Shown here: positions 44,978-53,695 of the stretch, piece by piece
Numbering within the stretch: the stretch's first letter is position 1
How the letters are laid out: every line of letters begins with the position of its first letter
Origin: Kangiella sp.
GTDB lineage: Bacteria > Pseudomonadota > Gammaproteobacteria > Enterobacterales > Kangiellaceae
Length of the DNA stretch: 62,392 nt
Direction: 5' to 3'
Assembly (NCBI RefSeq): GCF_014762745.1
Contig: NZ_JABURJ010000102.1
Span: 1 to 62,392, forward strand
The notes under the pieces: model-generated
Database searches by the model: none
What the model saw: only the letters and a program-made list of their open reading frames with translations
What the model was told of the DNA's origin: nothing
Program-made: the position numbers and the translations under genes

Positions 44978-46255
44978 CTAATTCTGAACAACTGTATGTG
45001 TTTTGCGGCTGTTGATGTCCTGAATGACCCAGCCTAGGCTTTTGTCGTTGGCACGCATATAATCTTCTGCAGTCAGCTCAATCGCTACATCAGGGAAGAC
45101 CGCGTCCATTTCACCATCTTTAAAACGGTACATTCTTTTAGAGTAGGTCACGATCAGGCCTGAGTTTGGCAGGTTGAATTGCCACATATCCTGATAGCCG
45201 CTTGGTTTTGAACCTGTCGGCTGGCCAACCAGGGTTGCATTAAGTAACTGAGAAAATTGAGCCGCGTTGGACATGGCCGCTGAATAGGTGTTGTTGTCGA
45301 TCATGACATAAACACCTGACTTCCAGTTGATGCTGTTAGCAAGTACTAACACCTGTGCTAACTTAAGTCCTATAAAGAAGTCGCCACCTTGATTGCCGCG
45401 TAGGTCAATGATCAGGTTTTCGGTTCTGTAGTGATTGATGAAGCGCAATAACTCAGCTGACATCTCGTCCATTTTGGACATGGAGCTGTATTTTTCAAAG
45501 TTAATGTAAACAGTTTTGCCTTTGTCGGCAGCCCCATACCAGAGGTGATCATCAACACCCCCATAAGGTTTGAAAGGTAGTTTTTGCTTAAAATTGATGC
45601 GCTGCGTAATTTGATTCTGAGTACTGGCAGCCATGTTGTATTTGAAGTTTTGGTCAAAGTTCTTGAAGGTAAATTCAACCGAATCCAGGCTGTCGATAAC
45701 ACCGAAGCCACGTAATAGCTCGGCGGTTAACATATAGTCAGCTACTCGAATGGGGGTTGAGTACTCGTTTTCAGCAAATGGCACAATCTGTGCGAACAGC
45801 TCATAGACTTTTTCGATGGGCGTATCGTTAATCGCCACCAGTTGATTACCAATCAGGTTGGCGTACTCATTGGATGAGCCAGTCACAAGCACTTCATTAT
45901 TAATGACTTTCAGCTCGAGCGGGAACTTGTGTAACTGCTGATCCCATAGTGGAATCGTAGTGTGGCCATCACCGACTTTGTGGGTCAGGCGCATCAGCTC
46001 AATAATGATTTCTTCATGAGTCAGCGCAGGAAGCTGGCTTTTGATGGTGTTGATTTCGCGCTCGAAATCTTTGTAGGTAAGCTTGTGGTAGAGATCGATA
46101 TGCTTTTCTTCAAGGATTCTCCAGTATGCATCAATGTCCTGACTCCATTTTTCGGCAGCCACCTGATCAACAGCGCTGGCAGTATTAACGGTCAAGGCCG
46201 CCAATAGGGGTAGCGCGAAGAGAGCGGATAATGCTTTATTACTGAAAAACTTCAT
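44978..46255 (-). CDS. secreted S41-family (tail-specific protease-like) peptidase
   Basis: 425 residues. The signal peptide MKFFSNKALSALFALPLLAA ends near ASA-VD. The N-terminal helical domain contains LMRLTHKVGDGHTTI, typical of the Tricorn/CtpA-like S41 group. The core has NLIIDLRGNQGGD and VMIDNNTYSAAMSNAAQF, where the Ser of TYSAA is the likely nucleophile, followed by ATLVGQPTGSKPSG. A canonical PDZ domain is not obvious. Three operator-like repeats lie 55-150 nt upstream, so regulated expression is likely. Confidence 0.82.
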   Translation of the reverse strand: MKFFSNKALSALFALPLLAALTVNTASAVDQVAAEKWSQDIDAYWRILEEKHIDLYHKLTYKDFEREINTIKSQLPALTHEEIIIELMRLTHKVGDGHTTIPLWDQQLHKFPLELKVINNEVLVTGSSNEYANLIGNQLVAINDTPIEKVYELFAQIVPFAENEYSTPIRVADYMLTAELLRGFGVIDSLDSVEFTFKNFDQNFKYNMAASTQNQITQRINFKQKLPFKPYGGVDDHLWYGAADKGKTVYINFEKYSSMSKMDEMSAELLRFINHYRTENLIIDLRGNQGGDFFIGLKLAQVLVLANSINWKSGVYVMIDNNTYSAAMSNAAQFSQLLNATLVGQPTGSKPSGYQDMWQFNLPNSGLIVTYSKRMYRFKDGEMDAVFPDVAIELTAEDYMRANDKSLGWVIQDINSRKTHTVVQN

Positions 46256-46309
46256 TTGGACCCTCCTGGTCGGTTACCTAATTGAAGAAGTTGTATTAAT
46301 CACTAAAAC

Positions 46310-46403
46310 TGTCAGGATTTTTTACATCTGTATGATGCTTATAATATACCTGTCAGAATTTTTTACAACTAATTCCATCCATAAAATGTAAAAAAGTTTG
46401 ACA
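46310..46403. promoter_or_regulatory. three copies of a 17-bp operator-like sequence
   Basis: TGTCAGGATTTTTTACA (46310-46326) and TGTCAGAATTTTTTACA (46351-46367) are direct repeats 41 bp apart. A third, TGTAAAAAAGTTTGACA (46387-46403), is the same motif inverted with two changes. All lie upstream of the S41-type peptidase in the 46256-46570 gap, which has no gene. It looks like a multi-site binding array for one regulator; the protein is unknown. Confidence 0.6.
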
Positions 46404-46570
46404 CTTTTCTCGAAAGTTTCTTTCTCCTGTTAGAGAATTGTCTAATATTTAACCATGTAAGCATCGATCTAGTGTTAATATCAAATGAACTTTGCCGATC
46501 AAATGTAAAACTTGCTTGAGAACAGGGCGAGTTCGCAATTTTGAGAAATGATTATATTAAAAACAATGAG

Positions 46571-47755
46571 TTAGGTAAGGCGCAGCCGATGTCTGACTAA
46601 TTGTACGATCATGACGATGGCAACGGATGCAAACATCAGAATGGCGAAATTTAGCGGTGTACCATCGAACAATAGGGCCAGAATTGGTCCGGCAAGGGCG
46701 CCGCTACCAAAGCGTAAGGTGCCGATCACTGCAGTGGCAGTACCGGTTTGCTGGGGGAATTGATTGAGAATCAGGCCATCTGAATTAACCGTTATCAGCG
46801 CCAGCGAGCCAATTAACGGGAATAAAGCAGCCACAGTCCAATACAAAGCCCAGTCAAATAGGGTGATCAGCAGCAGGCTCAGGGCGAAGATATTGGCGAT
46901 AACCGTGCCAATCATTAGCATTCTGGCGGAGCCAGCCCGCTCAACGGTTCGTGTATTAATGATGTTGGTGATCATTAATGCGACCACATTGGCGCCAAAC
47001 AAGATACTGAATTTCCCTTCGGTCACACCAAAATACTCAATATAGACGAAGGAAATGGTGGTGATATAGCAGAAGAAGCCAAAAGAACCCATCATGGAGC
47101 TGATGATGTTAAGTCTGGAGGCTGGATGACTGAAGACCAGCTTGTAGTTACTGGCGAACTCATGCAGCCATTTACGATTCGAGCGCAAAGGAAGGCCGTG
47201 CGGTAGTTTCCAAAAGACCAACAGTAGAATCAGAATCGCATATCCGGCAAGGCTCAGGAAAATGGTGCGCCAGGCCGATAGTTCCAGAATAAAGCTGCCA
47301 ATACCGGGGGCGATCATCGGCGCCACCATCATAATCAGGCTGACGTAAGACAAACCTTTTGCAGTGTGCTCTTTATACAGATCACGAATAATGCCCGGCA
47401 CAACCACCGTAGCGCCGCTACCGAAGGCTGCCTGTACGAAGCGATAAGCCAGGAATTGATTCACCGACTCGGTAAAGGCCAGTAGCAGGGAAGTGATAAT
47501 AAAGCCGGTCAAACCGACCAGCGCAACCTTGCGCCGGCCAATGCGGTCAGCGATAGGACCGAACAACATCATGCCCAGCGCATAACCGGCGAGGTAGAGG
47601 CTCAGCGAAACCTGAATCGCGCTTGATGTAGTACCTAACTCTTTGGCGATAATTGGCATTGCTGGCAAGTACATATCAATAGCCAGTGGTGTGATAGCCA
47701 CCATTGAGGCAAGCAGAGGTAACAGGTGCGCTATATTGATGTTATTGCGGGTCAT
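46571..47755 (-). CDS. Bcr/CflA-family MFS drug exporter
   Basis: 394 residues with twelve transmembrane segments. The family hallmark IDMYLPAMPIIAKELG is in TM1, SLYLAGYALGMMLFGPIADRIGRRK spans TM2 and motif A, and VVPGIIRDLY marks the antiporter region. It exports drugs such as bicyclomycin or chloramphenicol in relatives; the actual substrate is unknown. The start overlaps the plsY stop by 14 nt, so it is co-transcribed after plsY. Confidence 0.88.
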   Translation of the reverse strand: MTRNNINIAHLLPLLASMVAITPLAIDMYLPAMPIIAKELGTTSSAIQVSLSLYLAGYALGMMLFGPIADRIGRRKVALVGLTGFIITSLLLAFTESVNQFLAYRFVQAAFGSGATVVVPGIIRDLYKEHTAKGLSYVSLIMMVAPMIAPGIGSFILELSAWRTIFLSLAGYAILILLLVFWKLPHGLPLRSNRKWLHEFASNYKLVFSHPASRLNIISSMMGSFGFFCYITTISFVYIEYFGVTEGKFSILFGANVVALMITNIINTRTVERAGSARMLMIGTVIANIFALSLLLITLFDWALYWTVAALFPLIGSLALITVNSDGLILNQFPQQTGTATAVIGTLRFGSGALAGPILALLFDGTPLNFAILMFASVAIVMIVQLVRHRLRLT

Positions 47756-48347
47756 TGCTTCTCTTATCAGTAATTTTGCGTTCGGTGCCGTTCCACAGGT
47801 TTCGGATGTTGCGATGATGTCTGGCGGTTAATATCAGGAACATGGCAAACAGTGGAAAGAAGTACCTATGATCCAGATAAAAACCGAAGGCGGCAACAGC
47901 AAAACTGGATAGTATGGATGCCAATGATGCATAACGGGTAAAGAAAGCGGTCACTAGCCAGGTCACAATGCAGTAGGCGAGTAATAATGGCGACAGCGCC
48001 ACCAGAGCACCAAAGTAGGTGGCCATGCCTTTGCCGCCCTTGAAGCCAAAATAGATGGGGTACAGGTGGCCGATAAATGCCATAAAGCCAACCCAGCCCA
48101 GATTTCGGTTGTGCAACTCTAGAGCATAACCAATCAGGATCGGAATAATCGCTTTCAGCATATCACCGAGCAGAGTAAAAATTGCCGCCTTTTTACCGCC
48201 CAGCCTGAGCACATTGGTCGCGCCGGGGTTATGCGAGCCAAAATCACGTGGATCCGGCAAGCCCATAATCCGACAGACAATAACCGCACTTGAGATAGAG
48301 CCAGTCAGATAGGCCAGCACCCAAAGAGCAACGATTTCCCATTCCAT
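47742..48347 (-). CDS. plsY: glycerol-3-phosphate acyltransferase PlsY
   Basis: 201 residues. It uses acyl-phosphate from PlsX to make lysophosphatidic acid. A five-span membrane protein with the three conserved loops: GSISSAVIVCRIMGLPDPR, GSHNPGATNVLRLGGKK, and GFKGGKGMATYFG. It is the first gene of a two-gene minus-strand unit with the MFS exporter. In many genomes plsY sits next to tsaD/folB; here it lies opposite folB across a 658-bp gap. Confidence 0.94.
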   Translation of the reverse strand: MEWEIVALWVLAYLTGSISSAVIVCRIMGLPDPRDFGSHNPGATNVLRLGGKKAAIFTLLGDMLKAIIPILIGYALELHNRNLGWVGFMAFIGHLYPIYFGFKGGKGMATYFGALVALSPLLLAYCIVTWLVTAFFTRYASLASILSSFAVAAFGFYLDHRYFFPLFAMFLILTARHHRNIRNLWNGTERKITDKRSNDPQ

Positions 48348-48597
48348 TGTTAATTATTATCCCTTGCGCAGTGTTTCGTGATCACAACAGCAGACATTAG
48401 CCAGACAAACTCCATCTTATTGACCGACGTTCTGGCCGGTGGAACCAAAGCGTCAGTGGATTTGTTATAGGATACTGTTATTTTTTAATCAGGTCATGGG
48501 AATAGTGCCAATTAGTTAAAACCAAAGCATGTTCATTAGGTTAATTAAATGATCGAACGGAGTTGTTTAAGAACTCATGTTCAGGCATACGCCAACA

Positions 48598-48824
48598 ACC
48601 CCCATTTGATTGAGCTGAGTAGTAGCCAAGACATAGCAATTCAAAACAGGAAGTTTTGAATAGTAAAATTCGGGCCAAGGATGGAACGTATTTTACGGTG
48701 CGTTAAGTGGCTTGGTGGAGACGAGGGGTGTTGAGCGAAGCGAAACCTCAATCACGGGGTGGCCTTTTCTTTGGTACCTTTCTTTTAGCCATATAAAAGA
48801 AAGGTACTCGCCGAGGGGCGAAAA
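48598..48824 (+). repeat. structured intergenic repeat, copy B
   Basis: The most regular member. The head is CCCCATTTGATTGAGCTGAG. Hairpin 1 is TTCAAAAC/GTTTTGAA with loop AGGAA (48640-48660). Hairpin 2 is GTAAAAT..ATTTTAC with CCAAGGATGG at the tip. The linker GCGTTAAGTGG and GCGAAACCTCAATCACGGGG follow. The terminal stem GTACCTTTCTTTT/AAAAGAAAGGTAC (48774-48807) is a perfect 13 bp. The tail is CTCGCCGAGGGGCGAAAA. It sits in the plsY-folB gap; the remainder of 48348-49005 shows no gene. Confidence 0.82.
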
Positions 48825-49005
48825 GGTAAGTTTAGGAATGTGTCTAGGTAATAGGTGGATTATCGGCTTTACGGAATAATGGATTAGGATTTGTCTTTCT
48901 ATTACTTAAATGTCAACTTTAGAGTCCTATTTGTGTAATCAAATGCCCGTTTCTTTGCTATCCTATGGCCCACATCAAATTTAATCATGACATCAAGAGA
49001 CGCGT

Positions 49006-49359
49006 GTGGACATCGTTTTTATTGAAGATTTAAAAGTAGATACGGTCATTGGGATTTACGACTGGGAACGACAAATCCGTCAAACCATCAGCATTGATCT
49101 GGAAATGGCGCATGATATTCAGCCTGCGGCACAGGAAGATACCATTGATAAGTGTCTTGATTATAAGTCGGTGGCCAAACGAATAATTGCATTCGTTGAA
49201 GAGTCAGAGTTTCAGCTGGTGGAAACCCTGGCGGAAAAAATCGCTGAGATTGTGCGTAATGAATTCAATGTGCCGTGGCTTAGATTAAAACTCAGTAAAC
49301 CTGGCGCTGTTCGTGGCTCAAAGAATGTTGGCGTTATTATCGAGCGTGGCACCAAATAA
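49006..49359 (+). CDS. folB: dihydroneopterin aldolase
   Basis: 117 residues. It cleaves dihydroneopterin to 6-hydroxymethyl-dihydropterin in folate synthesis. Family motifs: VIGIYDWERQIRQTISID (N-terminal), LDYKSVAKRI, QLVETLAEKIA and LKLSKPGAVRGSKNVGV. It starts at GTG 49006 with a weak AAGAGA upstream; the N-terminus MDIVFIEDLKVDT fits the family. It is first of folB-folK-folM, 3 nt from folK. Confidence 0.95.
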   Translation: MDIVFIEDLKVDTVIGIYDWERQIRQTISIDLEMAHDIQPAAQEDTIDKCLDYKSVAKRIIAFVEESEFQLVETLAEKIAEIVRNEFNVPWLRLKLSKPGAVRGSKNVGVIIERGTK

Positions 49360-49362
49360 CTT

Positions 49363-49869
49363 ATGGCTACCATTTTTATCAGTATCGGCAGTAATCAGGA
49401 TGCAGCGCGTCAGATTCGTTTTGGCGTGCAGCGGCTTGATGAGATGTTCAGTTATTTAAAACTGTCGAAGGTCTATGAAAGTGAAGCGGTGGGTTTTGAA
49501 GGCGATAATTTTCTTAATCTGGTGGCAAGAGCGGAAACCCAGATGACCATTGCTCAGGTCGAGCAGATTTTTAAAGCGATAGAAAAAGAAGCCGGACGTC
49601 GTCGCGATGTGCCTAAGTTTAGCGATCGGGCTTTGGATATTGATCTGTTGCTGTATGACGACACTGTTTGCGATAAGCCAATCCGTTTGCCGCGTGGTGA
49701 GATCTTGCATCATGCCTTTGTGTTGCAGCCTTTAGCGGAAATTGAGCCAGATAGAAAGCATCCGGTTGTGCAGCAAAGTTACCAGGACTTATGGCAGGCT
49801 TTCGATAAGAAAGACCAGCAGAAACTGTGGGCCATTGATTTCGATTGGCAATCAGAAAAAGGTCAATAA
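49363..49869 (+). CDS. folK: 2-amino-4-hydroxy-6-hydroxymethyldihydropteridine pyrophosphokinase
   Basis: 168 residues. HPPK transfers pyrophosphate from ATP to the pterin alcohol. FISIGSNQDAARQI starts the fold, YESEAVGFEGDNFLNLV binds pterin, and the metal aspartates are in FSDRALDIDLLLYDD (D-x-D). It is followed by folM after 2 nt. Together the three genes give a local folate module. Confidence 0.94.
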   Translation: MATIFISIGSNQDAARQIRFGVQRLDEMFSYLKLSKVYESEAVGFEGDNFLNLVARAETQMTIAQVEQIFKAIEKEAGRRRDVPKFSDRALDIDLLLYDDTVCDKPIRLPRGEILHHAFVLQPLAEIEPDRKHPVVQQSYQDLWQAFDKKDQQKLWAIDFDWQSEKGQ

Positions 49870-49871
49870 GC

Positions 49872-50588
49872 ATGAGTCAGCAGAAAGTTGCAATCATAAC
49901 AGGCGGTGCCATTCGCGTAGGGCGAGCCATCGCACTGGAGTTGGCCAAGCAGGGCTTTGCCATTGCGTTGCACTATAATCATTCCGCTGAGAAAGCTCGG
50001 CAAACTGCCAGCGAGATTGAAGCACTTGGCGCTCGTGTTAAATTGATTCAAGCAGATTTAGGCAATCCAGACAGTTGTGCAGAGAGCATTAATCAAGCCA
50101 GAGAGTTGGGTGATTTAGCTATCTTAATCAACAGCGCTGCAATTTTCCCGGATAATGATACCTTGGCTGATGACCTGTCCCATTGGGATCAGGTGATGAA
50201 TCTTAACTTGCGCGCACCACTGTTATTAAGTCAGGCGTTTGCGGCAAGCAAGCCCCAGCATGCTCATATCATCAATATCCTTGATGCCCGTATCAATCAT
50301 CCGGCAGGTGACCACATTGTATATCGTTTGTCGAAAGCTGGACTGTGGCATTTGACCGAGTCGCTGGCGCGTGAATTGGCACCAGAGATTCAGGTTAATG
50401 GACTGGCGTTGGGCGCTATCTTGCCACCGCCAGGCGCAGATGCTGATCACTTTGCGCGCATGGCCGAGCAGATCCCGCTCAAGCGAACCGGCGATCCACA
50501 GGCAATTGCAGACGCGGTCGCATTTCTGATTCAACAATCCTTTATCACCGGCACGGTCATTCCGGTCGATGGCGGTGAGTTTCTCTAA
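49872..50588 (+). CDS. folM: short-chain dehydrogenase, dihydromonapterin reductase/pteridine reductase FolM-like
   Basis: 238 residues from ATG 49872 (MSQQKVAIITGGAIRVGRAI); an upstream in-frame ATG would overlap folK and lacks a site. It has the Rossmann TGGAIRVG dinucleotide motif, INSAAIFPDN, and the SDR catalytic Tyr-x3-Lys in VYRLSKAGL. FolM reduces dihydromonapterin and weakly dihydrofolate. Its place after folB-folK supports this function over a generic SDR. Confidence 0.88.
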   Translation: MSQQKVAIITGGAIRVGRAIALELAKQGFAIALHYNHSAEKARQTASEIEALGARVKLIQADLGNPDSCAESINQARELGDLAILINSAAIFPDNDTLADDLSHWDQVMNLNLRAPLLLSQAFAASKPQHAHIINILDARINHPAGDHIVYRLSKAGLWHLTESLARELAPEIQVNGLALGAILPPPGADADHFARMAEQIPLKRTGDPQAIADAVAFLIQQSFITGTVIPVDGGEFL

Positions 50589-50606
50589 TGAAGATTATTT
50601 AAAGCT

Positions 50607-51821
50607 ATGGTGCAATTTTTAAAGGACTATCCAACCTATTTTGACTGGCTAACGCAGCAGTGTCGGGCATTGAAAGTGCCTTCGGTTAATGGCGTGCAGG
50701 GCAAAGCCAGCTATCGCCTGAGTCAGACGATTGCCGGCGAAATAGAAAAAACAGGCGCAATTCCCTTCAGTCAGTTTATGCACCACGCTCTATATGAACC
50801 CGGTTTGGGTTATTACAGCGCTGGTAGCCATAAGCTTGGCGAGGGCGGTGACTTCGTGACGGCGCCTGAACTGTCGCCTTTATTTGCTCAGACTTTGGCC
50901 AAGAGTTTTGTCAAGATTTTTGCACAAAGCGAGGCGGCTGTATTAGAGCTGGGTGCTGGCAGCGGAGCATTTGCGGTAGAGCTGATGAAAGAGCTCGAAG
51001 CGCAGAACCAGCTGCCGCACAAATACGCAATTCTGGAAGTATCAGCAGATTTAAAGCAGCGCCAAAGACAGGCTATTGAGCAGGCTATTCCACACCTGGT
51101 TGATCGTTTCGAATGGCTGGATAGATTGCCTAGCCAGTTTGCTGGTGTGATCTTTGCCAATGAGGTGGCGGACGCCTTGCCAGTAGACCTGGTGCGAAAG
51201 CAAAAAGAGGCAGCGCAAAAGGCGCAGGTCAAGCTGGATGACTCTGGCTTCAGACTAAGCTGGCAGGACGCAGGCTCGATCCTGGAAATTAATCCCTATA
51301 TACGCCAGTGGTCGCATGGTTACACCACCGAACATCACCTACAAACCGAATTCTGGTTAGCCGAACTGGTGGAGTCGTTGACCAGCGGCGCTTTAATCCT
51401 GATTGATTATGGCTATAGCGCCGATGAGTATTATGCTCCGCAAAGAACGCAGGGTACTTTGCAATGTTATTACCGTCAGCACAAACACAATGACCCGCTG
51501 ATGTTGCCCGGATTGCAGGACATAACTGCTTCGGTTAACTTCAGTCAGCTGGCCTATACAGCACACAAGTTAGGTGCTGAGATTATCGGTTACTGCGAGC
51601 AAGCCCTGTTTTTGATGTCCAGTGGCATCGAAAGACAAGCCGCAAAGCTAGCCGAAACCCTCGGATCTGATACAATGGCGCAGGTTAAAATCAGCCAGCA
51701 ACTCAAAAAACTGCTGATGCCGGACGAGATGGGCGAAAACTGCAAGGTCCTGATCGCCGCTAAAAATTGTCCCGTTCAACTAAAAGGTTTTGCGCTGAGC
51801 AACAAATTACACCGACTATGA
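50607..51821 (+). CDS. SAM-dependent methyltransferase, MidA/NDUFAF7 family
   Basis: 404 residues. Eukaryotic relatives methylate an arginine of complex I subunit NDUFS2; the bacterial role is not established. Signatures: IPFSQFMHHALYEPGLGYY, GGDFVTAPELSPLFA, the AdoMet-binding LELGAGSGAFA, and IFANEVADALPVD, then LIDYGYSADEYY. It lies 18 nt after folM and overlaps the next small gene by 4 nt (ATGA), so it is part of the folate-gene transcript. Confidence 0.9.
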   Translation: MVQFLKDYPTYFDWLTQQCRALKVPSVNGVQGKASYRLSQTIAGEIEKTGAIPFSQFMHHALYEPGLGYYSAGSHKLGEGGDFVTAPELSPLFAQTLAKSFVKIFAQSEAAVLELGAGSGAFAVELMKELEAQNQLPHKYAILEVSADLKQRQRQAIEQAIPHLVDRFEWLDRLPSQFAGVIFANEVADALPVDLVRKQKEAAQKAQVKLDDSGFRLSWQDAGSILEINPYIRQWSHGYTTEHHLQTEFWLAELVESLTSGALILIDYGYSADEYYAPQRTQGTLQCYYRQHKHNDPLMLPGLQDITASVNFSQLAYTAHKLGAEIIGYCEQALFLMSSGIERQAAKLAETLGSDTMAQVKISQQLKKLLMPDEMGENCKVLIAAKNCPVQLKGFALSNKLHRL

Positions 51822-52081
51822 ACATCATCATTAAACTACTGATCACCATTGCGCTATTGTTGTTACCCCAACTGGCGTTTGCCGCCAGCAGCAAAGATAA
51901 CTGGTACTGGCTGGTCGGCCTGGCTGTCATCAACTCAGCTGTAATATCAACCATCCTGGTCTGGAAAAGTAAAAAACTCGATACCTTCACCACCAAAGCC
52001 GTCGGCTTCGGTGCCTGGTTTTGGTTTTTGATTTTTATTCAGGTGATGTTGTATGGGTTTTATGTCGGCTTAACTAAGTAA
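51818..52081 (+). CDS. small exported membrane protein, unknown
   Basis: 87 residues from ATG 51818, whose ATGA overlaps the preceding stop. MNIIIKLLITIALLLLPQLAFA is a signal peptide or first membrane span. Two more hydrophobic segments (WYWLVGLAVINSAVISTILVW and FWFLIFIQVMLYGFYV) flank a Lys-rich loop. No family is recognised. It is the last gene of the folB operon. Confidence 0.65.
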   Translation: MNIIIKLLITIALLLLPQLAFAASSKDNWYWLVGLAVINSAVISTILVWKSKKLDTFTTKAVGFGAWFWFLIFIQVMLYGFYVGLTK

Positions 52082-52178
52082 CTAATATTACTGGTTATTT
52101 TGTCGTTATGGTTTGTTGGATTGATATTGATATAAATTTTGATAAAAAAATTAACTTTTGTGTTTAATTTGAGTTTGG

Positions 52179-52426
52179 TTTTCGCCCCTCGGCGAATTAC
52201 TTTCTCTTGCATGGCGACCAGCGGGAATGCCTTTGGTGCAAGAGAAAGTAATCAAAGAGAAGGCCACCCCGATATTGAGGTCATTCATAGAATGACTACC
52301 TTCGACCAGCTCTAGCTACTTAACGCACCGTAAAATACGTTCCATCCCTGGCCCGAATTTTACTATTCAAAACGTCCTGTTTTGAATTGCTATAGCTAGT
52401 TCTGGTCTCAGCTCAATATAAGGGGA
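52179..52426 (-). repeat. structured intergenic repeat, copy C (minus orientation)
   Basis: Read on the minus strand it begins CCCCTTATATTGAGCTGAG. It then has TTCAAAAC/GTTTTGAA around AGGAC (52366-52386), then GTAAAAT..ATTTTAC with CCAGGGATGG at the tip. A different linker follows and a 16-bp terminal stem ATTACTTTCTCTTGCA paired with its complement around a 26-nt loop. The tail is TTCGCCGAGGGGCGAAAA. It lies just downstream of the folate operon. Confidence 0.8.
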
Positions 52427-52621
52427 TTGTTGGTGCAAACCTGAAACAATTATTGATTATAATAAGGTCATAGTTTTATAGGTTGGGAAAGGATAAGAGT
52501 TGATAGTTTTTTTACTTAAAAAAATTGCACGAGATGTTTTTAGAAAGGTTCACGCAAAGATTAATGGCTAAATGTTTTTGTAATGGCCTTACCGGCACCT
52601 CCAATTACCCCTGGAGTTAGC

Positions 52622-52803
52622 CGAGCGAAGAAAAGCTATAGCGTAAATTGGGTAGGACGCCCAATTTAGCCAATTCGGAACAGGACGTTACGTATTGGCG
52701 GCGCGTTATTAGCTTTGATGAGCGAGGGGAGTGCAGAGCACCTAACGATTGGGGCGTCTTTTCTTTTCGTCCTTTTCTTTGGACGCGCAAAGAAAAGGAC
52801 AAT
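52622..52803 (+). repeat. structured intergenic repeat, copy E (divergent)
   Basis: A divergent member with the same plan. Hairpin 1 is TAAATTGGG/CCCAATTTA around TAGGACG (52644-52668). Hairpin 2 is CCAATTCGGAAC, AGGA, CGTTACGTATTGG. Then come a linker with GCGCGTTATT and ACGATTGGGGCGTC. The terminal stem is GTCCTTTTCTTT/AAAGAAAAGGAC with loop GGACGCGC. The 5' boundary is uncertain. With copy C it fills most of the 52082-52870 gap; the DNA between the two copies shows nothing else. Confidence 0.7.
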
Positions 52804-52870
52804 TATGTAATACTAACCTAACTATTAGATTGATATTAAAGTTATAGAAAAAAATTAACCGGAAAATAAT

Positions 52871-53695
52871 ATGGATTGGCTTCAAGCATTATTTCTAGCA
52901 TTAATTCAGGGCTTAACTGAATTCCTTCCGATCTCGAGTTCGGCACATTTGATTCTTACGTCGAAGGTTTTGCAGTGGCAGGATCAGGGTTTGGCGTTTG
53001 ATGTGGCGGTTCATGTGGGTACGCTGACGGCGGTGTTGGTTTATTTCCGTAAGGAAGTGGCTGAGATGATTAGTGCCTGGTTTAAGGCGGTGCTTGGTGG
53101 TAAGCCAACGCCTAATTCGCGTCTGGCCTGGGCGGTGATTTTCGGTACCATTCCTGTCGGTTTATTCGGTTTGTTTTTGGAAGCGTTTGATATTGTCGAT
53201 CTATATCTGCGTGAGACTTATGTGATCGCAATTACCACCATTATTTTTGGTTTGTTGTTGTGGTATGCGGAGCGTCAATACAAGGGCAAATCGCCTGAGC
53301 AGTTTAAGGATGAGTATCAACTGCGCTGGCGCGATATTTTTGCTATTGGTGGTGCGCAGGCATTGGCTTTGATTCCCGGCACATCGCGTTCCGGTATTAC
53401 CATGACTGCGGCGGCTTTATTAGGTTTTTCTCGTACTGCTGCCGCTCGCTATTCTTTCCTGTTATCGATTCCGGCGATTGTCCTGCCCGGTGGTTTGAAA
53501 GGTATTCAATTGGCTCAGGAAGGTGCTAAGTTCGATTGGGATTTTTTAATTTTAGGCATTGTGGTTTCGGCGCTGAGTGCTTTTGCCTGTATTCACCTGT
53601 TCCTGAAATGGCTTGAGAAGATCGGCTTTATGCCATTCGTCTGGTATCGCCTGATTCTCGGTGTGGTTTTATTCGCTATCGTATTTATGAGCTAA
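52871..53695 (+). CDS. uppP: undecaprenyl-diphosphatase
   Basis: 274 residues. It recycles the lipid carrier by dephosphorylating undecaprenyl diphosphate at the membrane. The BacA/UppP signatures GLTEFLPISSSAHLIL (Glu/Ser active-site loop) and LIPGTSRSGITMTAAALLGF are intact, with about eight membrane spans. The 3' end overlaps the convergent cca gene by 27 bp. Confidence 0.96.
   Translation: MDWLQALFLALIQGLTEFLPISSSAHLILTSKVLQWQDQGLAFDVAVHVGTLTAVLVYFRKEVAEMISAWFKAVLGGKPTPNSRLAWAVIFGTIPVGLFGLFLEAFDIVDLYLRETYVIAITTIIFGLLLWYAERQYKGKSPEQFKDEYQLRWRDIFAIGGAQALALIPGTSRSGITMTAAALLGFSRTAAARYSFLLSIPAIVLPGGLKGIQLAQEGAKFDWDFLILGIVVSALSAFACIHLFLKWLEKIGFMPFVWYRLILGVVLFAIVFMS

Noticed and set aside
52617-52802. 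61-residue minus-strand frame inside repeat copy E
   Set aside because: It is composed of the repeat's hairpin stems; the Lys/Arg-rich product reflects the GAAAAG tracts, and the frame is not kept in other copies.
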